This document shows positions 34,487 through 46,660 of a DNA stretch of 64,000 bases, piece after piece. The stretch is from Cheiracanthium punctorium. Lineage: Eukaryota > Arthropoda > Arachnida > Araneae > Cheiracanthiidae. Each line of letters opens with the position of its first letter. Position 1 is the stretch's first letter. Location of the stretch: NCBI GenBank assembly GCA_038373885.1, contig JAWZYV010012396.1, forward strand, positions 124,001-188,000, read 5' to 3'. The position numbers and the translations under genes are program-made. Under the pieces are notes generated by a model, which saw nothing but the letters and a program-made list of their open reading frames with translations, searched no databases and had not been told where the DNA came from.

Positions 34487-37480
34487 CTAGCTGAAGTACC
34501 CATCGTTGACGGGTTAGTTTGTAATGTAAAAAAAGCCTGAATATTTGTCAGCATTGTAGGAGTAAAAAGAATGGAAGTAACATATTGGCAAAAGTATAGA
34601 AAGCAAAACTATAACTTCTGTGTATCGTTGAAAGATTACAGGTTACACATTTAAGTGCTGGGTGAAACTGTAGAGGAAATATATTATTTTCAAAATTAAT
34701 GCTTTATTTTAGTCGAATGAACTTTTAAAGTCAAGAACTCATTGCTCGCCTAAAATTTTGTTTGATTCACCGCAGATATTTTAATGTTTACTCAAGAAAA
34801 TTTTGCACAGTTTTCACAAAATCTAAAAAGGCAAATAAGCTTTAAAAAATAGACTAAATTCGTTTAAGTAGAATAGCCAACTAATCTATTACTTTCAGAC
34901 GCTTTAATGTAATCTTTCTAACCACACAAAAGCAATTTTTAGCAGTTTTCAATTTTTCCCAAAATTTCGATATTTATTGTTTTAGTCATTGCTGATCCTG
35001 TGACCAAATTTCATTCTATTTTCTTAAGCCGTTTTTGAGGAATGCGAAAACAAACATTTAAACGATTTTCTCAAAATCTGTAACATATTTAAAACAATTT
35101 TGGCATCTGCAGTTTAACCATGAGTTTTCTCTAGAACAGCCGGATTTCGGGCATACCTTAAACCGCCGTTAGGAGTCAATTTGACCCTCATAAGAAATGC
35201 CAGCGCTGTCATTGTAAGTAACTTATTTTGTACTAATAAATAATGTAGACGCTACAATAAATGAGTTTTTAGAGATTTTATGGCTTTGTATATATTTTAT
35301 TTTTAACTTTTACTTTTCAGAGTATGTATGTTTTCCCCCGTGTATAGGGTATTTTTCTCTCTTTTTTTAAGTACAGTATATGAATGACAGTATATTTTAT
35401 TCAAAAAATTCTTTCCCTGGAGTACAAGTGTTTAAAAAAAAACGCAAGGTACGCGATAGCAAATTCGTGGGCAAATGCTCTTCAGCTACTTCGCTCATCA
35501 AATCTGGAATACCGCTAGGCTAAAAAATGCACCCGATTCCTCCACTGTAACGTTCCAATTTTGCTGTCATCTCCAAGGTGTTTTCGAGCTTCAGCAACTG
35601 TACACGATTGAGTGTGTTTCACCATTGATCCATTTGCCATCAATTGAAAGGTCAAAGCAAGATTCGTCCCAGTGTTGCGACAAGCAAAAGACGTTGATCC
35701 ACGTTCAATTTTCACAATATTGCAAGCTGGAGTGTGACGTTTAATGAAAGCAGAGCTGCTAAGGTTCACTGGAGTCCAAGAAATAGCACTGGATAATGTT
35801 CACTTATGAACGCTTCCAGCAGAATAATTCTTATCTCGGCCTTTCGTATGCTTATGTCGATGTGAACGTCACAGTCATCTCATAACAGTAAATCACATTA
35901 CCAGAATGTTCTAAAGCATTACTGCCACTCCTCTCAAAAGGGAAAACATGTAAATTCACATTACCAACAAGAAAATCTACATCGTTGCTGTCTTTACCAC
36001 TGTTATCTAAATATAACTGTTTCAGGAGGCCAAGACACGCCTATATACTCATGCCTGTATCAGCGTTATTTGTATAGGAAATTGCTTACAAAGACCGCAA
36101 TTGAAATTTTGAGAACGCTGCAGTAAAAAGTAAGTAGTGTTCCTTTTTCAATCATTGTTGTAGCAGTACTATTTTTCCTCAAAATGTACTATAGCGAGCT
36201 ACCGCTGAGAGGATTTGTGCACATAGAAACATCGAAAACTGTTGCCATCTCAGCCTCCTCAATTATCTGTTTGTGTTCCCCCATGCTTAGAAAAACAAAA
36301 ATTGTTGTTCAGAATTTGAAAACAGACTTTCTCTTGAAAATCAGTCATTTTTCTTATGAGGGTCGAATTGACCTCTGTTAGCTGTTTTAGGTATTTCTAT
36401 AATTATTTATTTTACTAATTAATGTAAAAATTTGTCACAACGCGCTTGGAAGAATTTTAGGAAAAGTAGAAAGATATGAGCTGCGGTGTTCGCCTGTATA
36501 TTGAAATAAAGCAGGATAAATCAGAAAAAAAGGGTCAAATGACCCCAAAGGCGTTCTAGTGTTAAATTAACTTGCCACCTAACATAATTACAAATTTCAT
36601 TCTATTCCATTGCCATTTTTTAGGAATGGAACAAACATTTATCCAATTTTCACAAAATCTATAAAAGAAAATTAAGCACTTTGTTTAAGTAAACACCTCT
36701 TTACAATTAGATTAGTTAAATTTTATTTCTTCGTTTCAGTGGTTTATACATGATGGGTAAATAAATATTTGCGCATTTTGAATAAATTTTACCAAAACCT
36801 CAGAATCTTATCAAAATTTTGAAAAAAAAATTCGATGCCTAAGGATCAAGTTGCATGTTCACCTATCATGTCATTAAATTTCATTTCATTCGCTTCTGTC
36901 GTTATTACATGATGCGCGAATAAATATTTACGCAGTATGAAATTTTTTTTTTAAATCTACTCTTTTTTTTTCTTATTAAATCGACGCCTAGTTTGAGTTG
37001 AGTAACCAAGTATAATGTTACCAACTTTCATTTCACTCTCTTGAGTCGTTATTAAGTAATGGGTGAACAAACATTTACGTGGTTTGAAATAATTCTCATA
37101 AAATTTTAAAGTCCAATTAAAAATTTCAAAATTTCGAAGCCAATGGTTTAAGTTGAGTGACCACCTATCATGTCACAAAATTTCATTTCATTCTCTTCAG
37201 TCTTTATTACGTGATGCGCAAACAAATCAAAATCGAATCACAATTTTTAAAAAAAATGTACGGCTTTAGTTTAAGTTTAGTGATCACCTATCATGCCACC
37301 AAATTTTGTTTCATTCGCATTAGTCATTATTGCATGATGCGAGAACAAAAGTTTACGCATTTTGAAAAGATTTTCTTAAAATCTAATCATAATTTTCAAA
37401 AACATCGGTGGGTGGCTATAGTTTAAGTTGAGTGACCGCCCAGCATGCGAACTAATTTCATTTCAAATCCGAGGACAGGT
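34487..37480 (-). mobile_element. Helitron-like (DINE/Helentron-type) element with internal ~150-bp tandem array, second copy
   Basis: On the minus strand the 3' end is the hairpin ACCCGTC-AAC-GATGGGT, then ACTTCAG-CTAG at 34487-34490, with T following: a canonical Helitron terminus. 34487-34680 matches 13083-13259 inverted. Inside, ~150-bp units recur (36.74, 36.90, 37.05, 37.20, 37.33 kb) with TTATTACGTGATGCG- and AATTTCATTTCATTC-type blocks, the complement of the array at 10.3-11.1 kb. It is split by the TTAA-flanked element at 35118-36561. The 5' end is not resolved. Confidence 0.7.
35118..36561. mobile_element. piggyBac-like TTAA-flanked element, degraded
   Basis: TTAA flanks both sides (35114-35117, 36562-36565). 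The right end reads AAGGCGTTCTAGTG and the left has CTAGAACAGCC about 13 bp in. Subterminal GTCAATTTGACCC and GGGTCAAATGACCCC are present, plus an internal GAGGGTCGAATTGACC. The flanking Helitron-like array resumes correctly on both sides, which confirms the boundaries. No transposase domain was recognised in the remaining short frames. Confidence 0.65.
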
Positions 37481-37756
37481 GGATTTTGAGATTTCTAAAA
37501 CTGATATTTTTTCTGTGTTGTTTACATACTTGTTCAAATTTTCAAACCGATCTGTCTAATGGCGCGGATTTGTACACCAATCACGATCAAAACTACAAAG
37601 AGATTTTATGTATAAAATAAAACTGGAAACAGAAAAGTTGTACGTTTTCTCACGGCTACAAAATAGTCTTTATATTGTTTGAAAATGGGCAAAATTAGAA
37701 TTTCTGGAAAGTCCTCCATTGTAACCCCTTCGGCCCTGACCTCCTAATATTAGAAC

Positions 37757-38060
37757 CAGAGCCACTGCTAAGACTTTTTTTAGGGAGGGGGGAGATGTTG
37801 ATGAACTGCCAAGTCAGATATCGGTTTTTGCCAACTTACTTATTTTTTTATCAACTATATTACTAACTTTTTACTTTTACCAACTGGATTTGCGTAATTT
37901 TGCCAAGTGTACCAGAAACAGAAAGTAAATTATCGTTTTCGTTAACATTTTTTCACCAATTTCGTCAACTAGGTATATAATTTTACCAAGTTTAATAGAA
38001 TTTTGCGAGTGTTGGGGGGGGTGGAGACTTCCCTCCAAACCCTCTTTAGCAAGGGCCCTG
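37757..38060. mobile_element. hAT-type MITE with 8-bp TSD
   Basis: ATTAGAAC occurs at 37749-37756 and 38061-38068. The ends CAGAGCCACTGCTAA and TTAGCAAGGGCCCTG form inverted repeats. The subterminal regions hold G-rich/C-rich tracts (GGGAGGGGGGAG; CTTCCCTCC). No coding capacity. Confidence 0.88.
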
Positions 38061-38068
38061 ATTAGAAC

Positions 38069-40985
38069 ACATCTTTCCATTACTCTATATTCTTTATTTT
38101 CAAAACTTTTACACCAAAACCTAGTGTCCTACTAATAATACATGCAAGAACGGCAGAACGTTATCATTTTTGCTCTGTAAACGACAGAAAATATCCAGCA
38201 GAGAATATAATGGGCATCTCAAGCCATCTGAAGCCAAAAGTTAAAATGCATGTTTTATTAGTTCTCGCTTGCACATACAAATTTACAGAATTTTGTAAGA
38301 AATGTGAAGTATTTTCATGTTTTCAAGCACAAAGAAATTGCTTCAAAAGGCTTCATACAAAATAACTGTAAAAAGTACTTATTTTTTAGCTCTCATTTTG
38401 TGTTCAATTATAACATCGTGTCCTATTATTAGAACGTTTATAATTAGTTTAGTAATTGGCTGACTGTTATAATATTTCATACTTAAGATACTTAGATATG
38501 GTGCAGCATATCTAACCACTTTTTTTTTTTATCTGCTTAATTAAAAATTCAGGGCCCAAGGGGCTAAAAGAATTTAGGATTAGATCTTTTAGGGATAAAC
38601 TGTGACATTTTGAGGGTCATTGCAGTTTCAGCAATTACACTCCCAAAAGCACGAATATCTTCATGCCACAATGGAAGTTCATTAGATCATTTTATATGAT
38701 ATTTCAAATGTTTGTTTCTCAGAATTTGATACTGCAGATTATCCTTTGTTCGTCAGCGGTAGTGCTTTATTTTATCACAAGCAAATCCCTTTTCTGATTC
38801 CATGTTTGCATTTTCCATTCAATTAATGTTTGTACTAATACTGCATGAAGCTCAAACATACAATCAGTCGCCTTTCATAAAATCTAAAGGTGGGTGTAAT
38901 ACGGTGTGTTCCACTGGAACTCATTATTCATCGTGCAAAAAAAGTGAGTCTACCTAAAACTAATTTCCTGAAATTCGTGAGTAATCCGGCAAGGGAGAAC
39001 AGCGAAAAGAATGATTAAAAATCGAAAATTGCTCCCGTAATAAACTAAGAGCTTTCTTCATCCTGATATCACAAACTCGCATCTTAATTAACGTTAACAA
39101 GCTTTGCTAAACCTAATGCAATCCACAAGACCCTCAAATTTAACGTACGGTGATTAATTCAAATCAGTGTTTAGATGATGCCCTGCAGTCATAAGACACA
39201 CTAATGAATCAGAAATCCAATGGGCGAAGTGGGGGCAGCTGCTTTTGAAAAGATCTGGGGGTTGGCAGAGCGAAAGTAACCCTGGGAGAGGATTTAATGA
39301 ACCAGCGCTTTTGCAAAAGACACGAAGTGACATGGGACAACGCCGGGCCTGCTTTTATTAATTGCATTAATTAAAGAACTCTAATTAGCTGGCTATGTAA
39401 ATGAATGTCTTCTTATCGCAAGCTATGACGAGGTAATTATGGCTCAAGGCGGGGAACGGTGGTGACGTAGATTGATGACGTGTTCCAGGGGTGGTGTAAT
39501 ATGGTTTGGAAAAAAAAATTCTGTGAGTGGTTTTTTTTAAATGAAAGAGGTTTTTTTGTAAGTTAAAAGAGTATTTTTTTTCGGGGGGGGGTGCATTTTT
39601 TCAGTAAGCTCTTCTGTTGTGCTGAAAGGGATATTACGATTTTGAGTTGTTTTTAAGGAGTGAAGATTGTGGATACTTCGTTTGGATAATTGGATGCGGA
39701 TGAATAATATCCAGAGGATTGTACTAGTATTTTCAATTACATTTTTTTATAGTTAGAGGAGGATCCTAACACATAAGAGCAGAACCATTTCTGTTTAAGC
39801 ACAATTGATCGTTTTAATTGCGTGTTTGTGTAATCTTTGCGCTAATGAGGGTACTTCTTTTTTATTGTCGATGCAGAAAATTCGTGTTTTTAAGCACACA
39901 ATTTAAACAAACAAGTAATTAAAAAATATCAATTGGCAATTTGCCACGATCAGAGCTTTACATAGTTTTACTTGTTTCTGTACCGTATTTTTTCCAGCTA
40001 TAATAAGTGCAATGCTATATAAAACCTTAAACTCTCAATAAAATTTTATAATATAACGTTTTAACTATTTGAAGAGCATAGAACCGTTCCTAAAAGACAT
40101 TTGTAAATATTTTTAAAAGCTGCAGAAAATTCAATTTAGTTAGTTTTAATTTGATTGCATTCTACTATTAATAAGTTGCCTATAAATTGCATAATCTTGT
40201 AGAAGGTTACGTAATCATAGACATATAGATGTAAGCTCTAGTTAAAACAAAGCTTGCAAAAGGAAAAAAAATAGCTGAGTAAATATTGATAAAAAATTTC
40301 TGATAGAATCGTAGAATAAACGTGAATCATTGAGCACACGCTAAACATTTCGGACGATCTGGACATACACGAAACATTTCAGGCTGTGCAAAGCACGTGG
40401 GAATGTCGAAACAAATTTATAAGATATCTTGAGCGGAATTGAAAGTTTTGTCGAATTCTTTGAAGAACTGTTGCTGTAATACTAAGTGTTGTTTACTGTG
40501 TAAAAGAGCTAACGATGTTACGGTGGCACTGACTGGCTCTGCTTGTGAAAGAAAGACTTATTAGAAGTCTGGTAGACTCAAAACCAAAAGTTTAGTTCTG
40601 AACATGACTCTCATAATTGCATAATGACATGGCATACGTCACTGTGGTGTTCGAATGTTCTGCCGCGACTCTCATAGCGTGAGTTATTGTGTGAATTATT
40701 GCGCGTTGAGTGGTGGCTTTCTGGTAACATTAGGAATACGACGTCGCAGTGAAGTTACAAGCAAATAGTCACGAACATGTCGCATTGTAACTTCAAGTTG
40801 ATGTTACATATTTAAAAAAATTATTGGCGTAGTCAAAATATCTGGAATGACTCCACTCGACTTTCCGAACAATTGGTATTTACCAAGCGTTTAAATAAAT
40901 TTACATTCGACTCAGTCGGATCTGGTGTTCAGGCACTAGTGCACTTAAAATGATTTGACTGTACTGGCCGCAGTGTTTAAAAATA
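38069..40985. other. Mostly unique non-coding DNA
   Basis: No mobile element recognised over ~2.9 kb. It contains the motif-rich block at 39180-39480, listed separately. Confidence 0.5.
39180..39480. promoter_or_regulatory. Candidate conserved regulatory block
   Basis: It is more balanced in base composition than its surroundings and free of homopolymers. It is dense in homeodomain-type cores (TTAATTGCATTAATTAA, TCTAATTAGC, GGTAATTATGG), an octamer-like ATGTAAATGAAT and a GACGTAGATTGATGACG pair. No reading frame. Regulatory function is inferred from composition only. Confidence 0.3.
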
Positions 40986-41286
40986 CTATTTTGTAGCCCT
41001 GTAAAAAAACTGTAGGTCGTACACTAGCTAAAATTTATGCAGTATGTAAGACAGTGACCTATAATATGCATACCTAATTTGATGTCAATCGAAAGTACAA
41101 TTTAGACACTAGCTCACTTTAAGAGTTACTTTTTGAGAGCCTGTGAATAAACTATCAGCTTTACACACTAGAGCTGCAGGTCATGGGACCGTGAACTATA
41201 GTATACATACATATTTGAGCTCAATAGACACTAGCGCACTTTTAAGAATTTCCATCCATAGGCTATAATGTAAAAGAACACTCATT

Positions 41287-42495
41287 CCCAGACAGTGCAG
41301 CAAGCTTGATTTATCAAGTTAATAAGCTTGAATTAAGCTTGAAAATTCCAATCGTGTAAGCTTGATGCAAGCTTGAATCAAGTGTTCTAGTTTATACTTG
41401 CCCATCTTGCATTAAGCTTGTCATTTCAAGCTTAATAAATTTTCTCAATACATGGGGTGCCCGCTGGCTGACGCGCCCCACATAATTTATTTTTCCGCGC
41501 ATTTTCCCCCTCCACGCTGAAATTTCAATTTAATTTAAGTCCATCGAGTGTTCGTGGCTAGAATAGAACCCGGGCCCTTTGGCTTCGCAGGCGAGCACGC
41601 TATCCATTCCGCCACCAGCGCCTTGTACAGCTCTGACTAAAGTTTGAAGTGACTTACCACGCTGTTTTCTCGCCAGATTATAAGTGGGCGATGTGTTATT
41701 TGTTCCTTTTATTTTTCCATGGGATGCATCAAAATTAAAATAATGTTATGTGTGATTTTGAAATCAATTTCGTAGTATAATTGTATTTTATTTTGAAGAA
41801 TTTCCATATTTGGAAAAATAGAAGGGGTTTACTTACTTAACACACATTTTGTGTTAAGTAATCTGAAATGAAAGAAACAGATAGTTAAACGTTACTTCAA
41901 AATTCTATATCACAGTTGCTAATATGTATGGAATGCAAACACTTTAGTCATTTTTGTAAATATTTCTTAAAATAACGAATAATTGAAAAATTTTGCTATT
42001 TTTTAACGCTAAAAATTCTCTTTACAAATGTGGTTATTTTCCTACATATTGGTATGATATATTGATATAGAGCATTTCGAAGAATTAAAAATAAGTTTAA
42101 ATTAATTTATACAAATGTAAATTTGAATTATTTTCATTGTTCATACTTTATAATTAAAAAAATTATTTAACTTCTGAATTTTTTTTTTTTATCCTTTGTA
42201 ATTTTATTTTAAAATTACAAAAGTGTAAGATGTAAGATTTTTTGGCCCTAAAATCTGTAGGCCCTGGGCAGTTGCCCCGTTTGCCCTGCCGGTAATATGG
42301 TACTGGTAATAAAAAACTCATCCCCGTTAAAAGACATCTTTTACGAACTTTCAACAAATTTGCTAGACAATTAATGTCCACTCTCTTTCACAGACGGCAC
42401 CATCACCGCACTTTGCAAGTGAAAATCCAGCTTAAGCCAGCCTTGCATTACCAAGCCAAATCTCAAGCTTGATTTAAGCTTATGTGCTGTCTGGG
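41287..42495. mobile_element. AAGCTT-rich terminal-inverted-repeat DNA element, copy B
   Basis: Ends CCCAGACAG and CTGTCTGGG, the same AAGCTT/CAAGCTTGA clusters, and near-identical long interior segments to copy A. It interrupts one unit of the ~170-bp satellite between 41286 and 42496, which confirms its boundaries. No transposase frame. Confidence 0.85.
41545..41632 (-). other. tRNA-like module inside AAGCTT element copy B
   Basis: On the minus strand: GGTGGCGGAATGGATAGCG (a good box A, tRNA-Arg-like), then ~35 nt, then box B-like GGGTTCTATTC. Around it the two copies of the element align closely, but the box A half differs strongly from copy A. Confidence 0.55.
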
Positions 42496-43283
42496 TTTGT
42501 TGCCCTGTCAAAAAACTTTATGTCTTATACACAGCAAAATACATATATGTTGTGTGACGTTGACCTATGATATGCATATCCAATTTGAGCTTCTTCGAAT
42601 GCACTATTTAGACATTAGCTAATTTTAAATGATTTACATCCATAGGCCGTAATATATAAGAATTATTTTTTGAAACCCCATGAACAAACTATCAACTGTA
42701 CACGCATCAAAATCTAAGCAGATCATGTGACTGTGAAGTTTTACATGCATGCCCAAATTGTGCTCAACTGAATGCACCGTTTAGACTTTCAAGAATTTCC
42801 GTTCATTGGCCATAATGTAAAAAAATATATTTTTCGTAGCCCTGTAAAAAAACTATAAGCCTTATACATATCAAAAGTCCATAGAGGTCCTGAAACGGTT
42901 GTCCAACGTACATACTAAATTGGAGCTCAATCGAATGCACCGTTTAAACGCTTGCGCACTTTCAAGAATTTCCGTTCATAAGTCATAATCATAATGTAAA
43001 AGAAATCTTTTTTGTAGCCCTATAAAAAAAAATATAAGTCCTATGCACACCAAAATCAATACCAGTTTTTCGACGGTGGTTTATAACATATATATCAAAT
43101 TTGAGTTCGATTGAATGCACCATTTAGGAGCTATCGTGTTCACTCACATACACACACACACATACATACATGCATCTCGTAAAAATAGCATAAATGAATT
43201 CAGAAGGTCTCAAAACGTGCAAATGCTCCAAAATCTCAAAGTCGAATTTTTTCATGATTACAATACTTTCCTTACATGGCACA

Positions 43284-43432
43284 CAAAGACGTATTTAATG
43301 GGGGAGGGTCTCTCCCCCCCGAAAATTTAGTTTTTTTTTTACTAAAATGATAATATATAGTCTTTCTGTAAAAAATTCTGCCTTTTATACCTTTTGGACC
43401 CCCTCCAAAATGTTTTTCTGGATACATGCCTG
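43284..43432. mobile_element. hAT-type MITE (149 bp)
   Basis: Imperfect inverted ends CAAAGACGTATTTAATGGGG and CTGGATACATGCCTG, with G/C-rich subterminal tracts. The flanks ATGGCACA and ATGGTGCA match at 6 of 8 positions, an aged 8-bp TSD. Confidence 0.6.
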
Positions 43433-43544
43433 ATGGTGCATCTTCGGAAAGCTAAAATGTATATTAAAGCAAAATGTTACCCTGGAACAATTTAATTGTT
43501 TTTACAGGGGATAATTCTATAAAAAAGCTCGTTTCACTGACGCA

Positions 43545-44400
43545 AACTATACAATGAAGCAAAATATTCCTCTTGAACAATCGCCTCTATCACTGCATAG
43601 AGGCAACAAGTTGCAGTTGTCCTTCTCAGAGCGTCCCAGATATACTCTCTTGAACATCTTGATTTTCTGAAAATCGCCTACCAGAAGATTATGTGCCTGT
43701 GTGTTGTCATCCATTAAAATAAAATGAAGACCAACTGCACCCCTGAAAAAGAGAACATAAGACTCCAATATATACCTCACACCACTCACAGTGTGTGTTT
43801 CAAAAACATGAAAGAAAACGCGGCTGTCCAACATGAATCCTCTGCAGACCATCAGACTTCCCTAGCCTTGATAGTCATTTCTCGGACGTTAAAAGACAGG
43901 CAGCGGATGCCTAACTCTCTCCATGTCCATATGAAAGTAAATCGAGAATCAGTGGTTAGACTGATCCGGAGTTTATCAGTAAAAAGTAAGGTCCCTCAAC
44001 GATATGTGCTCCAATATTAATGATCTCTGTACCGTGCTAAACGGACTTTCGTATTCAAACGCAAACAGTATGTCTTGCAGTCAGCCCTCTCTCGTGAAAC
44101 TTTCTATAAGTTGTAACTTATGAACTTTCTTCGAGTGGCCAAATAGAAATTGCGAGAGATCTGAGAAGCTGTAGCATATTTGTAATGGACAAATAGCGAT
44201 CTTCTTTGGCCATCGTGGTTCTTGGACAGCATTTTATAGGTTTCATATCAATTGATCAGGTATCCTGAAACTGGATAAGCTGGACAAAAGCGCTGGGCGT
44301 TACATTGAAGTCTCTATCACCCTGGACGAGACAGGCCTTCTTGCCTTCCAGTGATTCGCTACCTAATTTCATTATCTAAACGCTTGTGTTTACTCATTTT
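43545..44400 (-). pseudogene. Tc1-like transposase pseudogene
   Basis: Minus-strand fragments follow Tc1 order. A weak N-terminal match includes HERGLTARHTVCV. Next comes LLFTDKLRISLTTDSRFTFI, the TDESRF region with the Asp retained and Glu changed to Lys. Then VFETHTVSGVRYILESYV, then FRGAVGLHFILMDDN with the second Asp. The final 101-residue open stretch covers 43547-43852. Stops and frameshifts separate the parts, and the D-NP-E block is unrecognisable or lost. Confidence 0.8.
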
Positions 44401-44477
44401 AATTGTTTGAGTTTGAATTTAACCAATTGCGAGGTGCGCGAGCAAACGCTACGAACATAAAGATAGTTCCTGTAGTA

Positions 44478-44998
44478 CATAGGTTCCCAACGTGGGCGAT
44501 AACGCCCCATTGTGGGCGTTTGAGGCTTTCAGGGGGGCAGTAAAAGACCCGGAGAAAATTAGGGGTCGTTGATATGGCACGGAGGGGCGTGGGAAGATTA
44601 ACCAAATACAGTCTAAAAAAGACTTAAAAATTACGTTGATAATATTTTAATAAAAATACTTTTTAATATAATTAAGTATGAGTTTTGATTGTTCTCTGAA
44701 ACTGTCAATTTATTTATTTAGAAAGCAATAGTTTATTATCTATTACTTCGCATCATCAAAACCCCTGCCTGTCCTTATTACAGGTAAGCTAAAACTTTTA
44801 TTCCTCTTTTTCAAATGAAGAAGAAATTCAGTAACGTTTCAATTTAACAATATTCTATCTATTGGTAATTTTTTAAAATTTAATTCTTGTTTTCACCATG
44901 CATTATGTACGCTTTTGTTTCTCTGGAGTGGGAGGGGGCGGCATTGAAATATTCACTAGAAAAAGGGGCACCAGTTCAAAAAAGGTTGGGAACCTATG
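44478..44998. mobile_element. hAT-type non-autonomous element with perfect 8-bp TSD
   Basis: Ends CATAGGTTCCCAACGTGGG and AAGGTTGGGAACCTATG; CTGTAGTA on both sides (44470-44477, 44999-45006). 521 bp; frames inside are short. The GGTTCCCAA-type terminus is common among hAT MITEs. Confidence 0.92.
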
Positions 44999-45039
44999 CT
45001 GTAGTAGATCCTCTTACACATACTTACACGTTTTACGTT

Positions 45040-46660
45040 CACCGAAAAAATGTTTTGTTGAATCAACAAAATTTCTTTTAAATCAACAAAACTTTCCGGA
45101 TGAAACAACGCCAACGAAATTTTTTGTTAAATTAAGAAAACAATTTTGTTAGAATTATTTGGTTATTTCAACAAAACATTTTGTCAATTTAATCAAACAA
45201 TTTTGTTAAAATAAACAGCTGTTTTGTTAATCTAACCAAACTCTTTCTTTAAATAATTTATTTGGTTAAAATCAACCAAATTAATTGTTTGGACAAACGA
45301 AATTTCTTTGTTGATTTGTGTGTTCATGACTCATTTAGCAAAACTATTTTGTTGAATTTGCTATGCTAATTTTTTAGCGCACCAAACAGTTGGTTGAAAG
45401 TTTCAGAGGTAAAGCTAATTAGTATATTCATCAAAATTTACATTTTTATTTTAGTGTTCTTATATAGCTGCAATTTTACCTTCAAGTCTCTTTCATTTTT
45501 AATGAATACATTCTGAAGACATTCAAGTCACTTTCGCTTTTGTTGTTGTTCTTTAGACAGTCAGAATCGTTCTTCGGCTCATGGTAAAATAAATATGTAT
45601 CTTTAATACTAAATAATAATACCCAAGATTGCAGTTTAATTCTAAAAAGTGTTAAAGAAAGCTTAGTGTTATTTTTTAATAGAATTGTCTCGTTTTCATT
45701 GCATGTGTGGAAATACATCAAATCAAATTTATAACTTTTGCGTGCAGTTTCATATTTAGATTTAATGCTACATGTAAAAATGGACTATCGCAATCGATAG
45801 TGAAAACCAAATATTTTCTCTTTCTCCTCCGGCCATTCCATGTGCTAGCCTTCAGTCTCAAAAAGGGTATTTAGTTTATACAGTCTCAGCGCGGAAGACT
45901 AATTAATTTACACTCTGGCTTACCTTTTCCCCTTAAACATTCCAAATCCTAAACAGTCGTCATAAAAGTTTCAATAAAAGTGCAGAGATATTTTGTCCCG
46001 AAAATTTATGTCATTCTAGTTGTTTAAAAAGATTTTGCCTAACGGTCAAAACATGAGTTGCCTAAAACTAATCTTTGTAAAAACACTAAAATAAAAATGT
46101 AAACTTTAAGGGATAGATAAAATAAGTAGACTTACCTTTGAAACTTTCAATTAACTAAAAAAGAAATCAAATTGAATGGTTTTGTATTTGATATTACCCA
46201 AACTCAAATGTATTGGCAGACATTAGCAGGTTTCCAAAAAAAAAAACCCGGTCGACTAAAAATTATCCTTTGGCGACTAGCTGTTATTTTTTTTTCATTA
46301 ATATAATTCAATATATATGTGGCTTCTAAAAATTTTTGCTGGCTCCTAAGATTTTACAACTTTTTTAGACCTCTGGACATAAGCGTAAATACTCTGTTTT
46401 CGTCTACTGAACATGTACGTTCTCTTCCCCTTTCCTGGCTTACACCGTACTGCGCTCCTCACACGTCCTTGACGCATGCGTACTTTGACTGTTCAACGAT
46501 TTCAAATGCTATTGGTTCAGAGTTTGACAAAAAAAAGTTTTGTTGACGAAAAGACACTTTGTTTGAAAAGACACAAAGAAAAAGCAAACTTTTGTTGAAT
46601 TAACAAAATAAACTGTTTAACCAAAGTTTTGTTAAATTCAACAAAACACTTTTTAGCGTG
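45040..46660. mobile_element. 1.6-kb DNA element with AACAAAA/TTTTGTT subterminal arrays
   Basis: The ends CACCGAAAAAATGTTTTGTT and AACAAAACACTTTTTAGCGTG are imperfect inverted repeats. About 270 bp of the left end and 140 bp of the right end consist of irregular copies of TTTTGTT(A/G)AA and its complement. The interior has no recognised transposase. No clear target duplication; superfamily not assigned. Confidence 0.65.

Larger units (their letters stand above)
40986..43150. repeat. Degenerate ~170-bp satellite array, split by AAGCTT element copy B
   Basis: Anchor block GTAGCCCTGTAAAAAAACT and variants start near 40997, 41137, 42500, 42671, 42837 and 43014. Each is followed by TTATACAC-, GTGACCTATAATATGCATA-, TTGAGCTCAATCGAATGCACC- and TTTCAAGAATTTCCGTTCAT-type blocks. 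The spacing is ~140-177 bp. It ends in a (CA)n / CATACATACATGCATCTCG segment at 43141-43178. Confidence 0.8.
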
